A stretch of DNA of 64,000 nucleotides from Streptomyces mirabilis (GCF_018310535.1 NZ_CP074102.1:1364001-1428000), one strand, 5' to 3'. Positions 42,056 through 50,774 are shown, counted from the first letter of the stretch. Notes: generated by a model not told the origin, from the letters alone. Program-made: numbers and translations.

Positions 42056-42538
42056 ATGGGAGCGTGGGAACTCCTGCTGGTCGGCGTGGTGATCGTGCTC
42101 GGCCTGTGCGGAGTACTGGTGCCCGGTGTGCCGGGGTCGTGGCTGGTATGGGCCGCGGTCCTGTGGTGGGCCCTGGCCGACCCACGGGCCCTCACCTGGG
42201 GCGTACTGGTGGGCGCGACCGTGGTCCTGGTGTTGGCCCAGGCGATCCGCTGGGGGCTGCCGCCCCGACGGCTCCGGGAGGCCGGCGCCACTCCCCGCAT
42301 GGGCGTGTACGCCGGGGTCGGGGCACTGCTCGGTTTCGTTCTGCTGCCGGTGGTCGGCGCGGTCGCGGGCTTCCTCGGCGGGGTCTATCTCTACGAGCGG
42401 CCGCGGCTGGGCGGGCACGGCCCGGCGAAGGCCGCGGTGGGGACGGTCATGCGGTCGGGCGGCTGGCGCGTCCTGACGGAGCTGTTCGCCTGCCTGCTGG
42501 TCACGGCCGCCTGGCTGGCCGCGGTGGTCTGGGGCTGA
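42056..42538 (+). CDS. DUF456 membrane protein
   Basis: A 160-residue membrane protein with about four helices separated by short loops. The first helix pair (ELLLVGVVIVLGLCGVLVPGVPGSWLVWAAVLWWAL) and the glycine-rich third helix (YAGVGALLGFVLLPVVGAVAGFLGGVYLYE) match the DUF456 pattern. Function unknown. It follows the LuxR-type gene closely on the same strand and may be co-transcribed. No strong ribosome-binding site precedes the ATG at 42056. Confidence 0.86.
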   Translation: MGAWELLLVGVVIVLGLCGVLVPGVPGSWLVWAAVLWWALADPRALTWGVLVGATVVLVLAQAIRWGLPPRRLREAGATPRMGVYAGVGALLGFVLLPVVGAVAGFLGGVYLYERPRLGGHGPAKAAVGTVMRSGGWRVLTELFACLLVTAAWLAAVVWG

Positions 42539-42586
42539 GCGACCTCACAGGAACGGGAACCAACACATCGGATCTCTCCCTTCATA

Positions 42587-42615
42587 TTGACGGGCTGCAG
42601 CCACTTCTCTACGTT
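42587..42615 (+). promoter_or_regulatory. Housekeeping-type promoter of the glycosidase gene
   Basis: TTGACG (42587-42592) and TACGTT (42610-42615) are exactly 17 bases apart in an unusually A/T-rich stretch. The predicted start site near 42622 gives a leader of about 68 bases, in which CGATGAA is directly repeated (42632-42646), followed by GGAGG before the ATG at 42690. Confidence 0.7.
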
Positions 42616-42689
42616 GCATCGCGGGATAGCTCCGATGAATCGATGAAACGCCTGAAGCGCAGTCGCTCGAGCCGCCTGGAGGCACCCGC

Positions 42690-45002
42690 ATGCCCAGCCC
42701 GTCCAGACGTACCGTCCTCGCCACCGGATCCGCCCTCGGCGGCACCCTGCTCGCCGGAGGCATGCCCGCCCAGGCCCGGGCGGCCGGTCGCGCGGACACC
42801 TCCGACCCCTGGCGCACCGTCCTCGAAGACGCCGATCTGGTCTGGCAGCGGATGCCGAAGACCTGGTACGAGGGCCCCTACCTCGGCAACGGCTTCCTCG
42901 GCTCCGGGATCTACGCCGAACCGGGCGCGGAGACCGGTTCCTTCTCGGCCGTGCGCTTCAACGTCCAGCACTCGCAGGTGCAGGACCACCGCCCCGAGTT
43001 CGGCTCCCTCTTCGGCCTCGCCCGCCTGCCCATCGGCTGGTTCACGCTGGAGCCGGTGGGCGCGATCACGGGGCTGGACTGGCGGCTCGGGCTGCGCGAC
43101 GCCGAGCTGACCGGCACGCTCACCACGGACAAGGGCACGCTCACGCTCCGCGCCCTGGTGCACAACTCCCGCTCGGTCCTCGCCGTCGAGGTGACCCCCA
43201 GCGAGGGCGAGCGCGACTTCCGCTGGGTCTTCCACCCGGCGGACGCGATCAGCCCGCGCGCCGACTTCAAGCCCCTCCCGGACGGCTACCAGGGCAATCC
43301 GCCCGCCGAGGTCGCCACACACGACGGCGTCTCCACCGCCGTACAGCCCCTGCTGTCGGGTGGACAGCACGTGACCGCGTGGCGGGAGCGGACGCGGGGC
43401 GGAACACGATGCCTGTACGTGCATGTCGCGCACTCGTATCCCAGGTCCACGGCGCTGGGCCGGGCGCTCGCCACCGTGCGCGGGGCGTCGGCGCTGCCGT
43501 ACGACCTGCTGGCGGGAACCCATCGCGCCTGGTGGCACGCCTACTACCGCAAGAGCTTCCTCTCCCTCCCCGACGCACGCATCCAGCGTTTCTACTGGAT
43601 CCAGCTCTACAAGACGGCGTCGGCGGCCCGGCGGGACGCGCCCGTGATGGCGACCAGTGGGCCCTGGCTGGAGTCCACACCCTGGCCCAACACCTGGTGG
43701 AACCTCAACGTCCAGCTGGAGTACTGGCTGATCCACGGCTCGAACCACCTCGAACTCGACGCCGTGACCAGGGCGTTGAGCGAGTTCCGGGGCAATCTGT
43801 CGAAGGAGGTGGCGGACCGGTACCGCGCCGACTCGCTCGGCATCCCGCGCACCACGGACCCGCAGCTCGTCAACGGCGCGGCGGGCACCCTCACCGGCTA
43901 CGGCGTCGGCATCCCCGGCCAGGACCCGCCCACTCCCGAGGTCGGCAACCTCACCTGGGCCCTGCACAACGTCTGGCTCAGCTACCGCCACACCATGGAC
44001 GAGTCGATCCTGCGGGACGTCCTCTTCCCCCTGCTGCGCAAGGCGATCAACTACTACCTGCACTTCCTGGAGCCGGGCGCGGACGGGAAGTTGCACCTGC
44101 CCGCCACTTTCTCCCCCGAGTACGGCGGCAACTCGCGCGACTGCAACTACGACCTGATGCTGCTGACCTGGGGCTGCCGCACCCTGCTGGAGTCGGCCGA
44201 ACTCCTCGGCATCGATGACGCGTTGGCGCCGCGCTGGCGCGAGGTGCTGGCCAAGCGGGTGCCGTACCCGACGGACACCAACGGCTTCATGATCGGCGTG
44301 GACATCCCCTTCGCGAAGTCGCACCGGCACTACTCGCATCTGCTCGCGGTGTACCCGCTGTACGAGCTGACCGGCCGCACGCCCGACGAACTGGCGCTGA
44401 TCGAGAAGTCGTTGGCGCACTGGGTGGGCTTCGAGGGTGCCCTTCAGGGTTACACCTTCACGGGCGCCGCCTCGATGTCCGCGCTGCTCGGCAAGGGCGA
44501 GGACGCTCTCGAGTACCTCGGTCAGCTCATGACCCGCTTCATCCAGCCGAACACCATGTACAAGGAGTCGGGCCCGGTCATCGAGACGCCGCTGTCGGCC
44601 GCCCAGTCCCTGCACGACATGGTCTGCCAGTCCTGGGGCGGCGTCGTCCGGGTCTTCCCCGCCCTGCCCGCCGCCTGGGCGGACCTGACGGTCCATGACT
44701 TCCGCACCCAGGGCGCCTTTCTGCTCAGCGCGGTACGGAAGGGCGGCGCGACCCGCTGGGTCCGGCTGGTCAGCGAGGCGGGCGCGCCCTGCGTCGTACG
44801 GCACGGCATCGAGGGCGCGATCGACGTACGGGACGGGCGGGGACGGCCGCTGCGGTACGAGACGGTCGGCGACGGGACGATCCAAGTCGCCCTGCGCCGC
44901 GACGAGTCGGCGCTGATCACGGCGAAGGGCGACCGCCCGGACCTGACCATCACGCCGGTACGGCCGAACGCGGACGCTCCCCGGTGGGGGCTGCCCGCCT
45001 AG
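42690..45002 (+). CDS. Tat-exported GH95-like glycoside hydrolase
   Basis: A 770-residue secreted protein. The twin-arginine signal is SRRTVLATGSALGGTLLAGG with an alanine-rich cleavage region. The mature protein has an N-terminal beta-sandwich (GNGFLGSGIYAEPG) and a central alpha/alpha six-hairpin barrel with ATFSPEYGGNSRDCNYDLMLL and HRHYSHLLAVYPLYE. This second motif is characteristic of GH95 alpha-fucosidase/galactosidase relatives. The C-terminal part is a beta domain. It probably removes terminal deoxysugar residues from plant or animal polysaccharides outside the cell; the exact linkage is unknown. It has a clear promoter and ends in a four-base overlap with the convergent SGNH gene. 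Confidence 0.87.
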   Translation: MPSPSRRTVLATGSALGGTLLAGGMPAQARAAGRADTSDPWRTVLEDADLVWQRMPKTWYEGPYLGNGFLGSGIYAEPGAETGSFSAVRFNVQHSQVQDHRPEFGSLFGLARLPIGWFTLEPVGAITGLDWRLGLRDAELTGTLTTDKGTLTLRALVHNSRSVLAVEVTPSEGERDFRWVFHPADAISPRADFKPLPDGYQGNPPAEVATHDGVSTAVQPLLSGGQHVTAWRERTRGGTRCLYVHVAHSYPRSTALGRALATVRGASALPYDLLAGTHRAWWHAYYRKSFLSLPDARIQRFYWIQLYKTASAARRDAPVMATSGPWLESTPWPNTWWNLNVQLEYWLIHGSNHLELDAVTRALSEFRGNLSKEVADRYRADSLGIPRTTDPQLVNGAAGTLTGYGVGIPGQDPPTPEVGNLTWALHNVWLSYRHTMDESILRDVLFPLLRKAINYYLHFLEPGADGKLHLPATFSPEYGGNSRDCNYDLMLLTWGCRTLLESAELLGIDDALAPRWREVLAKRVPYPTDTNGFMIGVDIPFAKSHRHYSHLLAVYPLYELTGRTPDELALIEKSLAHWVGFEGALQGYTFTGAASMSALLGKGEDALEYLGQLMTRFIQPNTMYKESGPVIETPLSAAQSLHDMVCQSWGGVVRVFPALPAAWADLTVHDFRTQGAFLLSAVRKGGATRWVRLVSEAGAPCVVRHGIEGAIDVRDGRGRPLRYETVGDGTIQVALRRDESALITAKGDRPDLTITPVRPNADAPRWGLPA

Positions 45003-46252
45003 GGAAGGAGCGTGTCCAGGTCGATGTCGTCGGCCAGCGCCTGCATCCCGGTGTCGTTGAAGTGGAGGTGGTCGCCGGGGTCGTAGGCGGGGCGGATGCG
45101 ATGCGGGTCGGCCGGGTCGCGGACGGCGGCGTCGAAGTCCACGACCGCGTCGAAGAGATCGGCGTTGCGGATGAAGGCGTTGACCGTCAGCCGGAGCGCC
45201 TCGCGGGACTCCGTATAGGCGCCATATCCGCCGTACGGGGTGATCGTGGCACCGACGACCCGGATCCCGCGGGCGTGGGCGCGCACCACGATCCGGCGGT
45301 AGGCGTCCTCGATGGCGAGGGGGTCCGTCTGCTCGGGCGTGCCCTTGATGTCGTTGATGCCCTCCAGCACGATCATCGTGTGCACTCCGGCGCGGGAGAG
45401 GACGTCGGCGTCGAGGCGGGTCAGGGCGCTCGGGCCGCCGCTCTCCTGCAGGAGGCGGTTTCCGGAGATCCCCGCGTTGAGGACACCGAGCCGGCGGTAC
45501 GCGGGGAGCATGCGCAGACGGGCGGCGAGCAGGTCGGGCCAGCGGCGGTTGGCGCTGGACGTCGAGCCGGTGCCGTCGGTGAGAGAGTCCCCGAGCGCGA
45601 CCACGCTGCCCGCGGCGGGAGCGTCGAGTACGTCGACACCGGTCACGTAGTACCAGTTGCCGAGGGTGACGGTGTACGCGGTGCCGGGCTCGTCGGCGGT
45701 CCGGTCCCCTTCGCGGGCCAGGAAGTTGGTCTGGAACGCGGAGCGGTGGTAGGTCGCCGGGCCGGAGTCGGCAGGGGTGTGGACCGAGATCAGGAGGTTG
45801 GCGTCGGCGGGGATCGGGAGATCGACGGGGTCGCTGACCATGTCCTGCCCCACGGGGATCGTCACGGATCGGCGGCCGGCGAACGTGGCGACGCGCAGCG
45901 ACCCCGGGGTGGCGTTCGGGCTCGTGGGCCTGCCCCACTCCTGCAACGCGACCGTGACGGCGTCGAGTTGGAGGGGTGCGGTGCCGAGCCGGTTGGAGAC
46001 GCGGATGCGGGCGGCGCTGCCGCCGACGCTGGTGTGCACGACGTTGCGGATCGAGGCGCCGGGCAGGGCGGGGGCGGTTCCGGAAGGGGCGGTCTCCCAG
46101 GTGCCGGTCCAATACGCCTGGTCGCTGTCGAGGCCGCGGTCATGGCCGGTGAGGGGGGTGGACCCCGCATCGGCGCTCGCGGCCGGCGGGACGAGCGTCA
46201 GAACGGTCACCAGGGCGGTGAGGAGATGACGAGCCTTGATCACGCGGGTCAT
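44999..46252 (-). CDS. Secreted SGNH/GDSL hydrolase
   Basis: A 417-residue protein with a Sec signal peptide (ARHLLTALVTVLTLVPPAASA). The SGNH blocks are VALGDSLTDG (nucleophile serine), LNAGISGN, ILEGINDI and DHLHFND with the catalytic Asp-His pair. About 130 residues between the signal and block I form a beta-rich domain (IRNVVHTSVGGSAARIRVSNRLG). Family members are extracellular esterases of acetylated sugars or lipids. Convergence with the glycosidase gene and shared export suggest a joint role in polysaccharide breakdown, possibly deacetylation; this is inference. Confidence 0.92.
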   Translation of the reverse strand: MTRVIKARHLLTALVTVLTLVPPAASADAGSTPLTGHDRGLDSDQAYWTGTWETAPSGTAPALPGASIRNVVHTSVGGSAARIRVSNRLGTAPLQLDAVTVALQEWGRPTSPNATPGSLRVATFAGRRSVTIPVGQDMVSDPVDLPIPADANLLISVHTPADSGPATYHRSAFQTNFLAREGDRTADEPGTAYTVTLGNWYYVTGVDVLDAPAAGSVVALGDSLTDGTGSTSSANRRWPDLLAARLRMLPAYRRLGVLNAGISGNRLLQESGGPSALTRLDADVLSRAGVHTMIVLEGINDIKGTPEQTDPLAIEDAYRRIVVRAHARGIRVVGATITPYGGYGAYTESREALRLTVNAFIRNADLFDAVVDFDAAVRDPADPHRIRPAYDPGDHLHFNDTGMQALADDIDLDTLLP

Positions 46253-46448
46253 ACGGGATCGCTTCCCTGACCGTCGGGCCGGTCAACGAAAGGTCACACC
46301 GTTGGCCGTCCCCACTCACCCACACCACTGATTCGTAGGACCTATCGTTCGATCGTCCCGAACAGAGCCACGTCCGCACCGCTTTGGAGCGGGAGACCTA
46401 GGACCAGGACCCGATGCGGTCCGCGCACGGGCGTGTTTGGCTGCTGCC

Positions 46449-46817
46449 ATGACCGAATTCAGCGAGGCGGAACGCGCCTACCTCACCACACAGCGACTGG
46501 GTCGACTGGCCACCGTGGACGCCCACGGGCAGCCGCAGGCGAACCCCGTCGGCTTCTTCCCGCAGGACGACGGGACGATCCTGATCGGCGGTTACGCGAT
46601 GGGCACCACGAAGAAGTGGCGCAACCTGCGGAAGAACCCGAAGGTGGCGCTCGTCGTCGACGACATCGTCAGCCGACAGCCGTGGAAGGTGCGGGGCATC
46701 GACATCCGGGGCGAGGCGGAACTCCTCACCGGCCCCCACGACTTGGGGCCGCACTTCAGCGAGGAACTGATCCGCATCCATCCCCGGCGCATCCACAGCT
46801 GGGGCCTGGAGGACTGA
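46449..46817 (+). CDS. PPOX-class F420-dependent oxidoreductase
   Basis: A 122-residue split-barrel flavin/deazaflavin protein. The core strand pattern LGRLATVDAHGQPQANPVGFF followed by KWRNLRKNPKVALVVDD is that of actinobacterial PPOX-class enzymes that use F420 or FMN. A TTG at 46437 is in frame, but the ATG at 46449 (MTEFSEAE) is the family start. No clear ribosome-binding site is seen. It is encoded 36 bases before the peptidase gene on the same strand. The substrate is unknown. Confidence 0.88.
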   Translation: MTEFSEAERAYLTTQRLGRLATVDAHGQPQANPVGFFPQDDGTILIGGYAMGTTKKWRNLRKNPKVALVVDDIVSRQPWKVRGIDIRGEAELLTGPHDLGPHFSEELIRIHPRRIHSWGLED

Positions 46818-46839
46818 CCGGAGCCGCGACGACGCTTGG

Positions 46840-46845
46840 TAGGGT
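46840..46845 (+). promoter_or_regulatory. -10 box of a probably leaderless peptidase E gene
   Basis: TAGGGT is followed by eight bases and the ATG at 46854, with no Shine-Dalgarno sequence. A leaderless transcript is likely, although read-through from the upstream oxidoreductase gene is also possible. Confidence 0.45.
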
Positions 46846-46853
46846 CACCGACC

Positions 46854-47594
46854 ATGACCGCCACGGAACCCACCGTCCTGGCCACGTCGGGGGGTCACCG
46901 CGTCGGCGGCCGCACCCGGCTGACGTTCGACGCGCTCGTCCACCACGCAGTCGAACTGTCGGGCGTGCACGGGCGCCGGCCCCGGGTCATGTATGTCGGT
47001 ACCGCGATCGGCGACGCCGAGCACTTCACCACTCGGATGAGCGAGGCGGCGCGCGTGGCGGGCTTCGACCTGACGCCGCTGCACCTCTTCCCCATGCCCA
47101 ACCTCGACGACATCGAGGCGGCGGTGCTGGAGCAGGACGTGGTGTGGGTGATGGGCGGTTCGGTGGCGAACCTGCTCGCCGTGTGGCGCGTACACGGACT
47201 GGACGCGATGCTCCGTCGCGCGTGGCAGGCCGGGGTCGTCCTCAGCGGGGTGAGCGCCGGATCGATCTGCTGGTTCCAGGGTGGCACCACCGACTCCTTC
47301 GGCCCCGAACTGCGCCCGCTCACCAACGGTCTCGGCTTCCTCCCGTACGGAAACGGCGTCCACTACGACACCGACCCCGGCCGCCGCCCCCTGGTCCACC
47401 GGCTCGTCGCCGAGGGCACGCTGCCGCTCAGCCACTGCACCGACGACGGCGTGGGCCTGGTCTACCGCGGTACCGAACTCGTCGAGACCGTCAGCGAGAC
47501 GCCGGGCAAGGGGGCGTACGTCGTCCGGCGCGAGGGGGACCGGGCGGTCGAGGAGCGCCTGGAACCGCGCCTGCTCCCGGCACCGCGACACTGA
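46854..47594 (+). CDS. pepE: Peptidase E-like serine dipeptidase (S51)
   Basis: A 246-residue cytosolic S51-family peptidase. The nucleophile elbow GVSAGSICWF contains the catalytic serine, and the flanking VMGGSVANLLAVWR and the histidine in LSHCTDDGVG fit the family. Peptidase E cleaves N-terminal aspartyl dipeptides; the related cyanophycinase fold is the alternative. The ATG at 46854 lies behind a -10 box; the frame is open further upstream but has no better start. It stands alone, convergent with the repair gene. Confidence 0.88.
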   Translation: MTATEPTVLATSGGHRVGGRTRLTFDALVHHAVELSGVHGRRPRVMYVGTAIGDAEHFTTRMSEAARVAGFDLTPLHLFPMPNLDDIEAAVLEQDVVWVMGGSVANLLAVWRVHGLDAMLRRAWQAGVVLSGVSAGSICWFQGGTTDSFGPELRPLTNGLGFLPYGNGVHYDTDPGRRPLVHRLVAEGTLPLSHCTDDGVGLVYRGTELVETVSETPGKGAYVVRREGDRAVEERLEPRLLPAPRH

Positions 47595-47619
47595 CGTTCC
47601 CGACGGCAGCGCGGGGACT

Positions 47620-48990
47620 TCACTCCAACTCCCCAGCCACGCTGAGGTGTTGAACGGCGTACGAGCGCCACGGGCGCCACGCGTCCGGCACGTCCACCCC
47701 CGGCGGCACCACGTCGGGGTCGCCGAGCGCGCGCGTACGGATTGCGGCGGCGGTACGGCCGTCCAGCCCCGGCAACGCCAGCAGCGCCTCCTGCGCCTCA
47801 TCGCGCTCCGCGCCCGCGTCCAGCCTCAGGGTGCCGTCGGCGAGGGCGGTGGTGAGCGCGCCGAGGGGGCCGTCGGGCTCGGCCTCCGCGAGGACGGCCG
47901 GCTCCGGGAACACATGGGTGAGCGTGCCGCTCGGGGCGTCCAGCGCCTTCCCGTACCGCCGCACCAGCCGCTCGGTCTCCGCCCGCCCCACCAGCGCGCG
48001 CACGGCCAGCTCGTCCGGATCGGCGGCACCCGGCGAGCGCAGGCCGGGGCGCGCGGCGACCAGCGGGGCCAGCCGGGGATCGGCGCCCAGCCGCTCGTCG
48101 ACGGCGTACGGATCGGCGTCGAGGTCGAACAGCCGGCGCAGGCGCTGGACGGCGGTGGTGAGGTCGCGCAGGTCGGTGAGGTGGAGCCGGGCGTCGAGCC
48201 AGCCGCGCGAGCGTTCGTCCACCGCGACGATTCCGGTGCCGTACGGGAGGCGCAGGGTGCGTTGGTAGGTACGGCGGCCGGGGGTGCCGCCGATGTCCTC
48301 CACCCCAGGGACCGCCTCGTGGGCGAGCAGGTCGAAGACGGCGGCGGACTGGTAGGGGCCTCGGTGGGCGAGGCGCAGTGGGATCCCGGCGGTGGGGGTG
48401 AGGGTGCGCCGGGCTCCGGTCCCGCCCCGTGGTGCGGCGGCCGCGCGCAGTTCGCTCGGCGTCGAGTCATATACCGCGCGGATCGTGTCGTTGAACTGCC
48501 GGACGCTGGCGAAACCGGCCGCGAACGCGATCTCCGTGATCGGCAGGCCGGTGGTCTGGAGCAGGACGCGGGCGGTGTGGGCGCGCTGGGCGCGGGCGAG
48601 GGCGACGGGGCCCGCGCCGACCTCCGCGGTGAGCTGCCGCTGCACCTGGCGGGCGCTGTATCCGAGCCGGACGGCGAGCCCTCCGACGCCCTCCCGGTCG
48701 ACCACGCCATCCCCGATGAGTCGCATGGCGCGCCCTACGACGTCGGCCCGTACATTCCACTCCGCGGAGCCGGGGACGGCGTCCGGGCGGCACCTGCGGC
48801 AGGCTCGGAAGCCCGAGCTCTGCGCCGCGGCGGCCGTCGTGTAGTACCGCACGTTCTGCCGCTTCGGCGTCACCGCCGGGCAGCTGGGCCGACAGTAGAT
48901 CCCGGTCGTCTCCACCGCGAAGAAGAACTCCCCGTCAAACCGGGCGTCCCTGCTCCGCACCGCCTCGTACCTGGTCTCCGCGTCAATCAC
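47620..48990 (-). CDS. Ada-AlkA fusion: methyl-DNA-responsive regulator and 3-methyladenine glycosylase
   Basis: A 456-residue fusion. Residues 1-80 form an Ada N-terminal zinc domain (GIYCRPSCPAVTPKRQNVRYY ... CRRCRPDA; C-x3-C and C-x2-C ligands) that accepts methyl groups from phosphotriesters. An AraC helix-turn-helix (ITEIAFAAGFASVRQFNDTIR) follows. The C-terminal part is an AlkA DNA glycosylase with the helix-hairpin-helix LLALPGLDGRTAAAI and GDPDVVPPGVD containing the catalytic aspartate. The GTG at 48990 (VIDAETRYEAV) is the likely start; upstream codons to 49050 look non-coding. It both senses and repairs alkylation damage. Confidence 0.93.
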   Translation of the reverse strand: MIDAETRYEAVRSRDARFDGEFFFAVETTGIYCRPSCPAVTPKRQNVRYYTTAAAAQSSGFRACRRCRPDAVPGSAEWNVRADVVGRAMRLIGDGVVDREGVGGLAVRLGYSARQVQRQLTAEVGAGPVALARAQRAHTARVLLQTTGLPITEIAFAAGFASVRQFNDTIRAVYDSTPSELRAAAAPRGGTGARRTLTPTAGIPLRLAHRGPYQSAAVFDLLAHEAVPGVEDIGGTPGRRTYQRTLRLPYGTGIVAVDERSRGWLDARLHLTDLRDLTTAVQRLRRLFDLDADPYAVDERLGADPRLAPLVAARPGLRSPGAADPDELAVRALVGRAETERLVRRYGKALDAPSGTLTHVFPEPAVLAEAEPDGPLGALTTALADGTLRLDAGAERDEAQEALLALPGLDGRTAAAIRTRALGDPDVVPPGVDVPDAWRPWRSYAVQHLSVAGELE

Positions 48991-49168
48991 ACCTACCAGT
49001 CTGCGCCACCGTCCGCCCTTCGACTGGCGGCTTTCAGACACGACGCTCAACCCAAAAACCCTGATCCCGCCCCCGCCGCCCCTACCCGTCCCATCCCAGG
49101 GGCTCCGCCCCCAGCCCCCCGGTCCTCAAACGCCGGACGGGCTAAAAGATACGCGCCAGCGCTCCCAA

Positions 49169-49426
49169 GGCACGCGGGAAACTCCGCGACCAACCCCCAC
49201 CCGCCATCAGCCAAACGAATCCGGACGGGCAGGGACGCGGGGCGCAGCCCCCGCCTCAGGGACGCGAGGAACTGCGCGACCAACCCCCACCCGCCGTCGG
49301 CCAAAGAAGTTCGGTCGGGCGGGAATGCGGGGCGCAGCCCCCGCCTCAGGGGCGCGAGGAACTGCGCGACCAGCTCCCGCCCGTCCGCAGCCGAAGAACA
49401 CACCCGGGGGCCTGGGGCGCAGCTCC
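49169..49426. repeat. 90-bp tandem intergenic repeat (about 2.9 copies)
   Basis: Copies begin at 49169, 49259 and 49349. Each contains ACTGCGCGACCA...CCCAC (or a close variant) and GGGGCGCAGCCCCCGCCTCA; the last two copies of the second block are identical over 22 bases. The array lies between the Ada-AlkA gene and rsgA. The same core occurs inverted at 32182-32220, so it belongs to a dispersed family. It has no spacers of the CRISPR type. Confidence 0.85.
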
Positions 49427-49447
49427 GGACCCCCGTTCCGCGCAGGC

Positions 49448-50557
49448 TCAGTGCCAACGACCCCGTTTGGCGTCCATCGCCGCCCTCCCCTCCGCCCCCT
49501 TCCGCTTCCAGTCCCGTCGAATCTCCGCCCGCACCCGCGCATCCGTCTTGGCGACGATCCGCTGGTTCTCGCGCAGCAGCTTGCGATAGCTGTCGAGGCG
49601 GCGTTCGGGAAGGACGCCGGAGTCGACGGCGGCGAGAACCGCGCAGCCGGGCTCCGCATCGTGCGCGCAGTCGTGGAAGCGACAGTCGGCGGCCAACTCC
49701 TCGATCTCGGAGAAGACCTGCCCGACTCCGGTCTCGGCGTCCCAGAGGCCGACCCCGCGCAGTCCGGGCGTGTCGATGAGGACACCCCCGCCGGGGAGGG
49801 CGAGAAGGTTGCGGGTCGTCGTGGTGTGGCGGCCCTTGCCGTCCACATCACGCGCGGCCCGTACGTCCATCACGTCCTCGCCGATCAGTGCGTTGGCGAG
49901 GGTCGACTTGCCCGCGCCGGACTGTCCGAGGAGGACGGACGTGCCGCCCGACAGCACCGCCGCGAGCACGTCCAGACCCTCCCCGGCGCTGGAGCTGACC
50001 GGCAGCACCGGGACCCCGGGCGCCGCCGTCTCGACATCCTGGACGAGGTGTCCGAGCGTCGCCGCGTCGGGCACGAGGTCGGCCTTGGTGAGGACGACCA
50101 GGGGCTGCGCACCGGACTCCCAGGCCAGCGCGAGGAATCGTTCGACGCGGCCGAGGTCGAGTTCCAGGGCGAGGGACACGGCGACGACGGCGTAGTCGAC
50201 GTTGGCCGCGAGGATCTGCCCCTCGGAGCGCTTGGAGGAGGTGGAGCGTACGAAGGCGGTACGGCGCGGCAGATACGTACGCACGTAGCGCGGGTTGCCC
50301 GCGGGTTCGACGGCGACCCAGTCCCCGGTGCACACGACCCGCATCGGATCGTTCGGCGTCACGAACGCGGTGTCCGCGCGCAGCACCCCGTCGGTGGTGA
50401 CCACGTCGCACTGACCGCGGTCGACCCGGATCACCCGCCCGGCCAGCAGCCCTTCGGTGTCGTACGGGGCGAACTCCTCGGCCCAGGCGTCGTCCCAGCC
50501 GTAGGGAACGAGCGCGGCGAGCGGTGAGGAGGGGAAAGCGAGAAAAGCGGAAGTCAA
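49448..50557 (-). CDS. rsgA: Ribosome small-subunit-dependent GTPase A
   Basis: A 369-residue circularly permuted GTPase that helps mature the 30S subunit. An N-terminal OB fold precedes the GTPase motifs in permuted order: G4 TKADL, then G1 GQSGAGKST, then G3 DTPGLRG. A zinc motif C-x4-C-x-H-x5-C (CRFHDCAHDAEPGC) follows. The likely start is the TTG at 50557, with AAGGG six bases upstream; this ribosome-binding site is one arm of a hairpin. A 23-codon ORF lies 61 bases upstream on the same strand. Upstream in-frame codons to 50725 are not protein-like. Confidence 0.92.
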   Translation of the reverse strand: MTSAFLAFPSSPLAALVPYGWDDAWAEEFAPYDTEGLLAGRVIRVDRGQCDVVTTDGVLRADTAFVTPNDPMRVVCTGDWVAVEPAGNPRYVRTYLPRRTAFVRSTSSKRSEGQILAANVDYAVVAVSLALELDLGRVERFLALAWESGAQPLVVLTKADLVPDAATLGHLVQDVETAAPGVPVLPVSSSAGEGLDVLAAVLSGGTSVLLGQSGAGKSTLANALIGEDVMDVRAARDVDGKGRHTTTTRNLLALPGGGVLIDTPGLRGVGLWDAETGVGQVFSEIEELAADCRFHDCAHDAEPGCAVLAAVDSGVLPERRLDSYRKLLRENQRIVAKTDARVRAEIRRDWKRKGAEGRAAMDAKRGRWH

Positions 50558-50563
50558 GGGAGA

Positions 50564-50576
50564 CCCTTCACAAGGG
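50564..50576 (-). promoter_or_regulatory. Hairpin sequestering the rsgA ribosome-binding site
   Basis: On the minus strand, CCCTT-GTG-AAGGG forms a five-base stem with a three-base loop. Its right arm is the AAGGG Shine-Dalgarno of rsgA, six bases before the TTG. It could limit rsgA translation unless opened. Confidence 0.5.
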
Positions 50577-50618
50577 CGGCCCCGGCACGCGCGCTCGGGC
50601 GCGGAGAGAAGAGGAGGA

Positions 50619-50690
50619 TCAGCCGGCGGCCACGGAGGTGGACTTGATGAACTTCTGGATGCGGGCAGCGCCCATCTCGAAGACAGCCAT
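50619..50690 (-). CDS. 23-residue peptide ORF upstream of rsgA
   Basis: The ATG at 50690 is preceded by GGGAGGTG at good spacing, one of the strongest ribosome-binding sites in the window. The peptide begins MAVFEMGAARIQKF and ends in VAAG. All but two of its non-Met codons end in G or C, and the choices ATC, AAG, TTC and TCC are those of highly expressed genes. It may be a leader peptide that couples ribosome activity to synthesis of the ribosome-maturation GTPase, or a functional micro-protein. No homologue is known to me. Confidence 0.6.
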   Translation of the reverse strand: MAVFEMGAARIQKFIKSTSVAAG

Positions 50691-50709
50691 CGGTCACACC
50701 TCCCGGACA

Positions 50710-50774
50710 TGCACCAGACGTGCACGAGTCACCCGCGGCACCCATCGGCCACCGCTCGAACAGAGCCGACCCTA
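50710..50774 (-). promoter_or_regulatory. Candidate promoter box and leader hairpin of the peptide-rsgA unit
   Basis: TAGGGT on the minus strand (50774-50769) is a plausible -10 box, giving a leader of about 70 bases. Within it TGCAC-5-GTGCA (50710-50724) can pair just before the ribosome-binding site of the 23-codon ORF. No clear -35 was found. Confidence 0.4.

Noticed and set aside
42609..46112. Minus-strand frame of over 1100 codons across the glycosidase gene
   Set aside because: Antisense shadow; both the glycosidase and the SGNH hydrolase are clearly coding in other frames over this span.
49169..49426. Possible CRISPR array
   Set aside because: The 90-base units are contiguous, imperfect and without unique spacers, and no cas genes are present.
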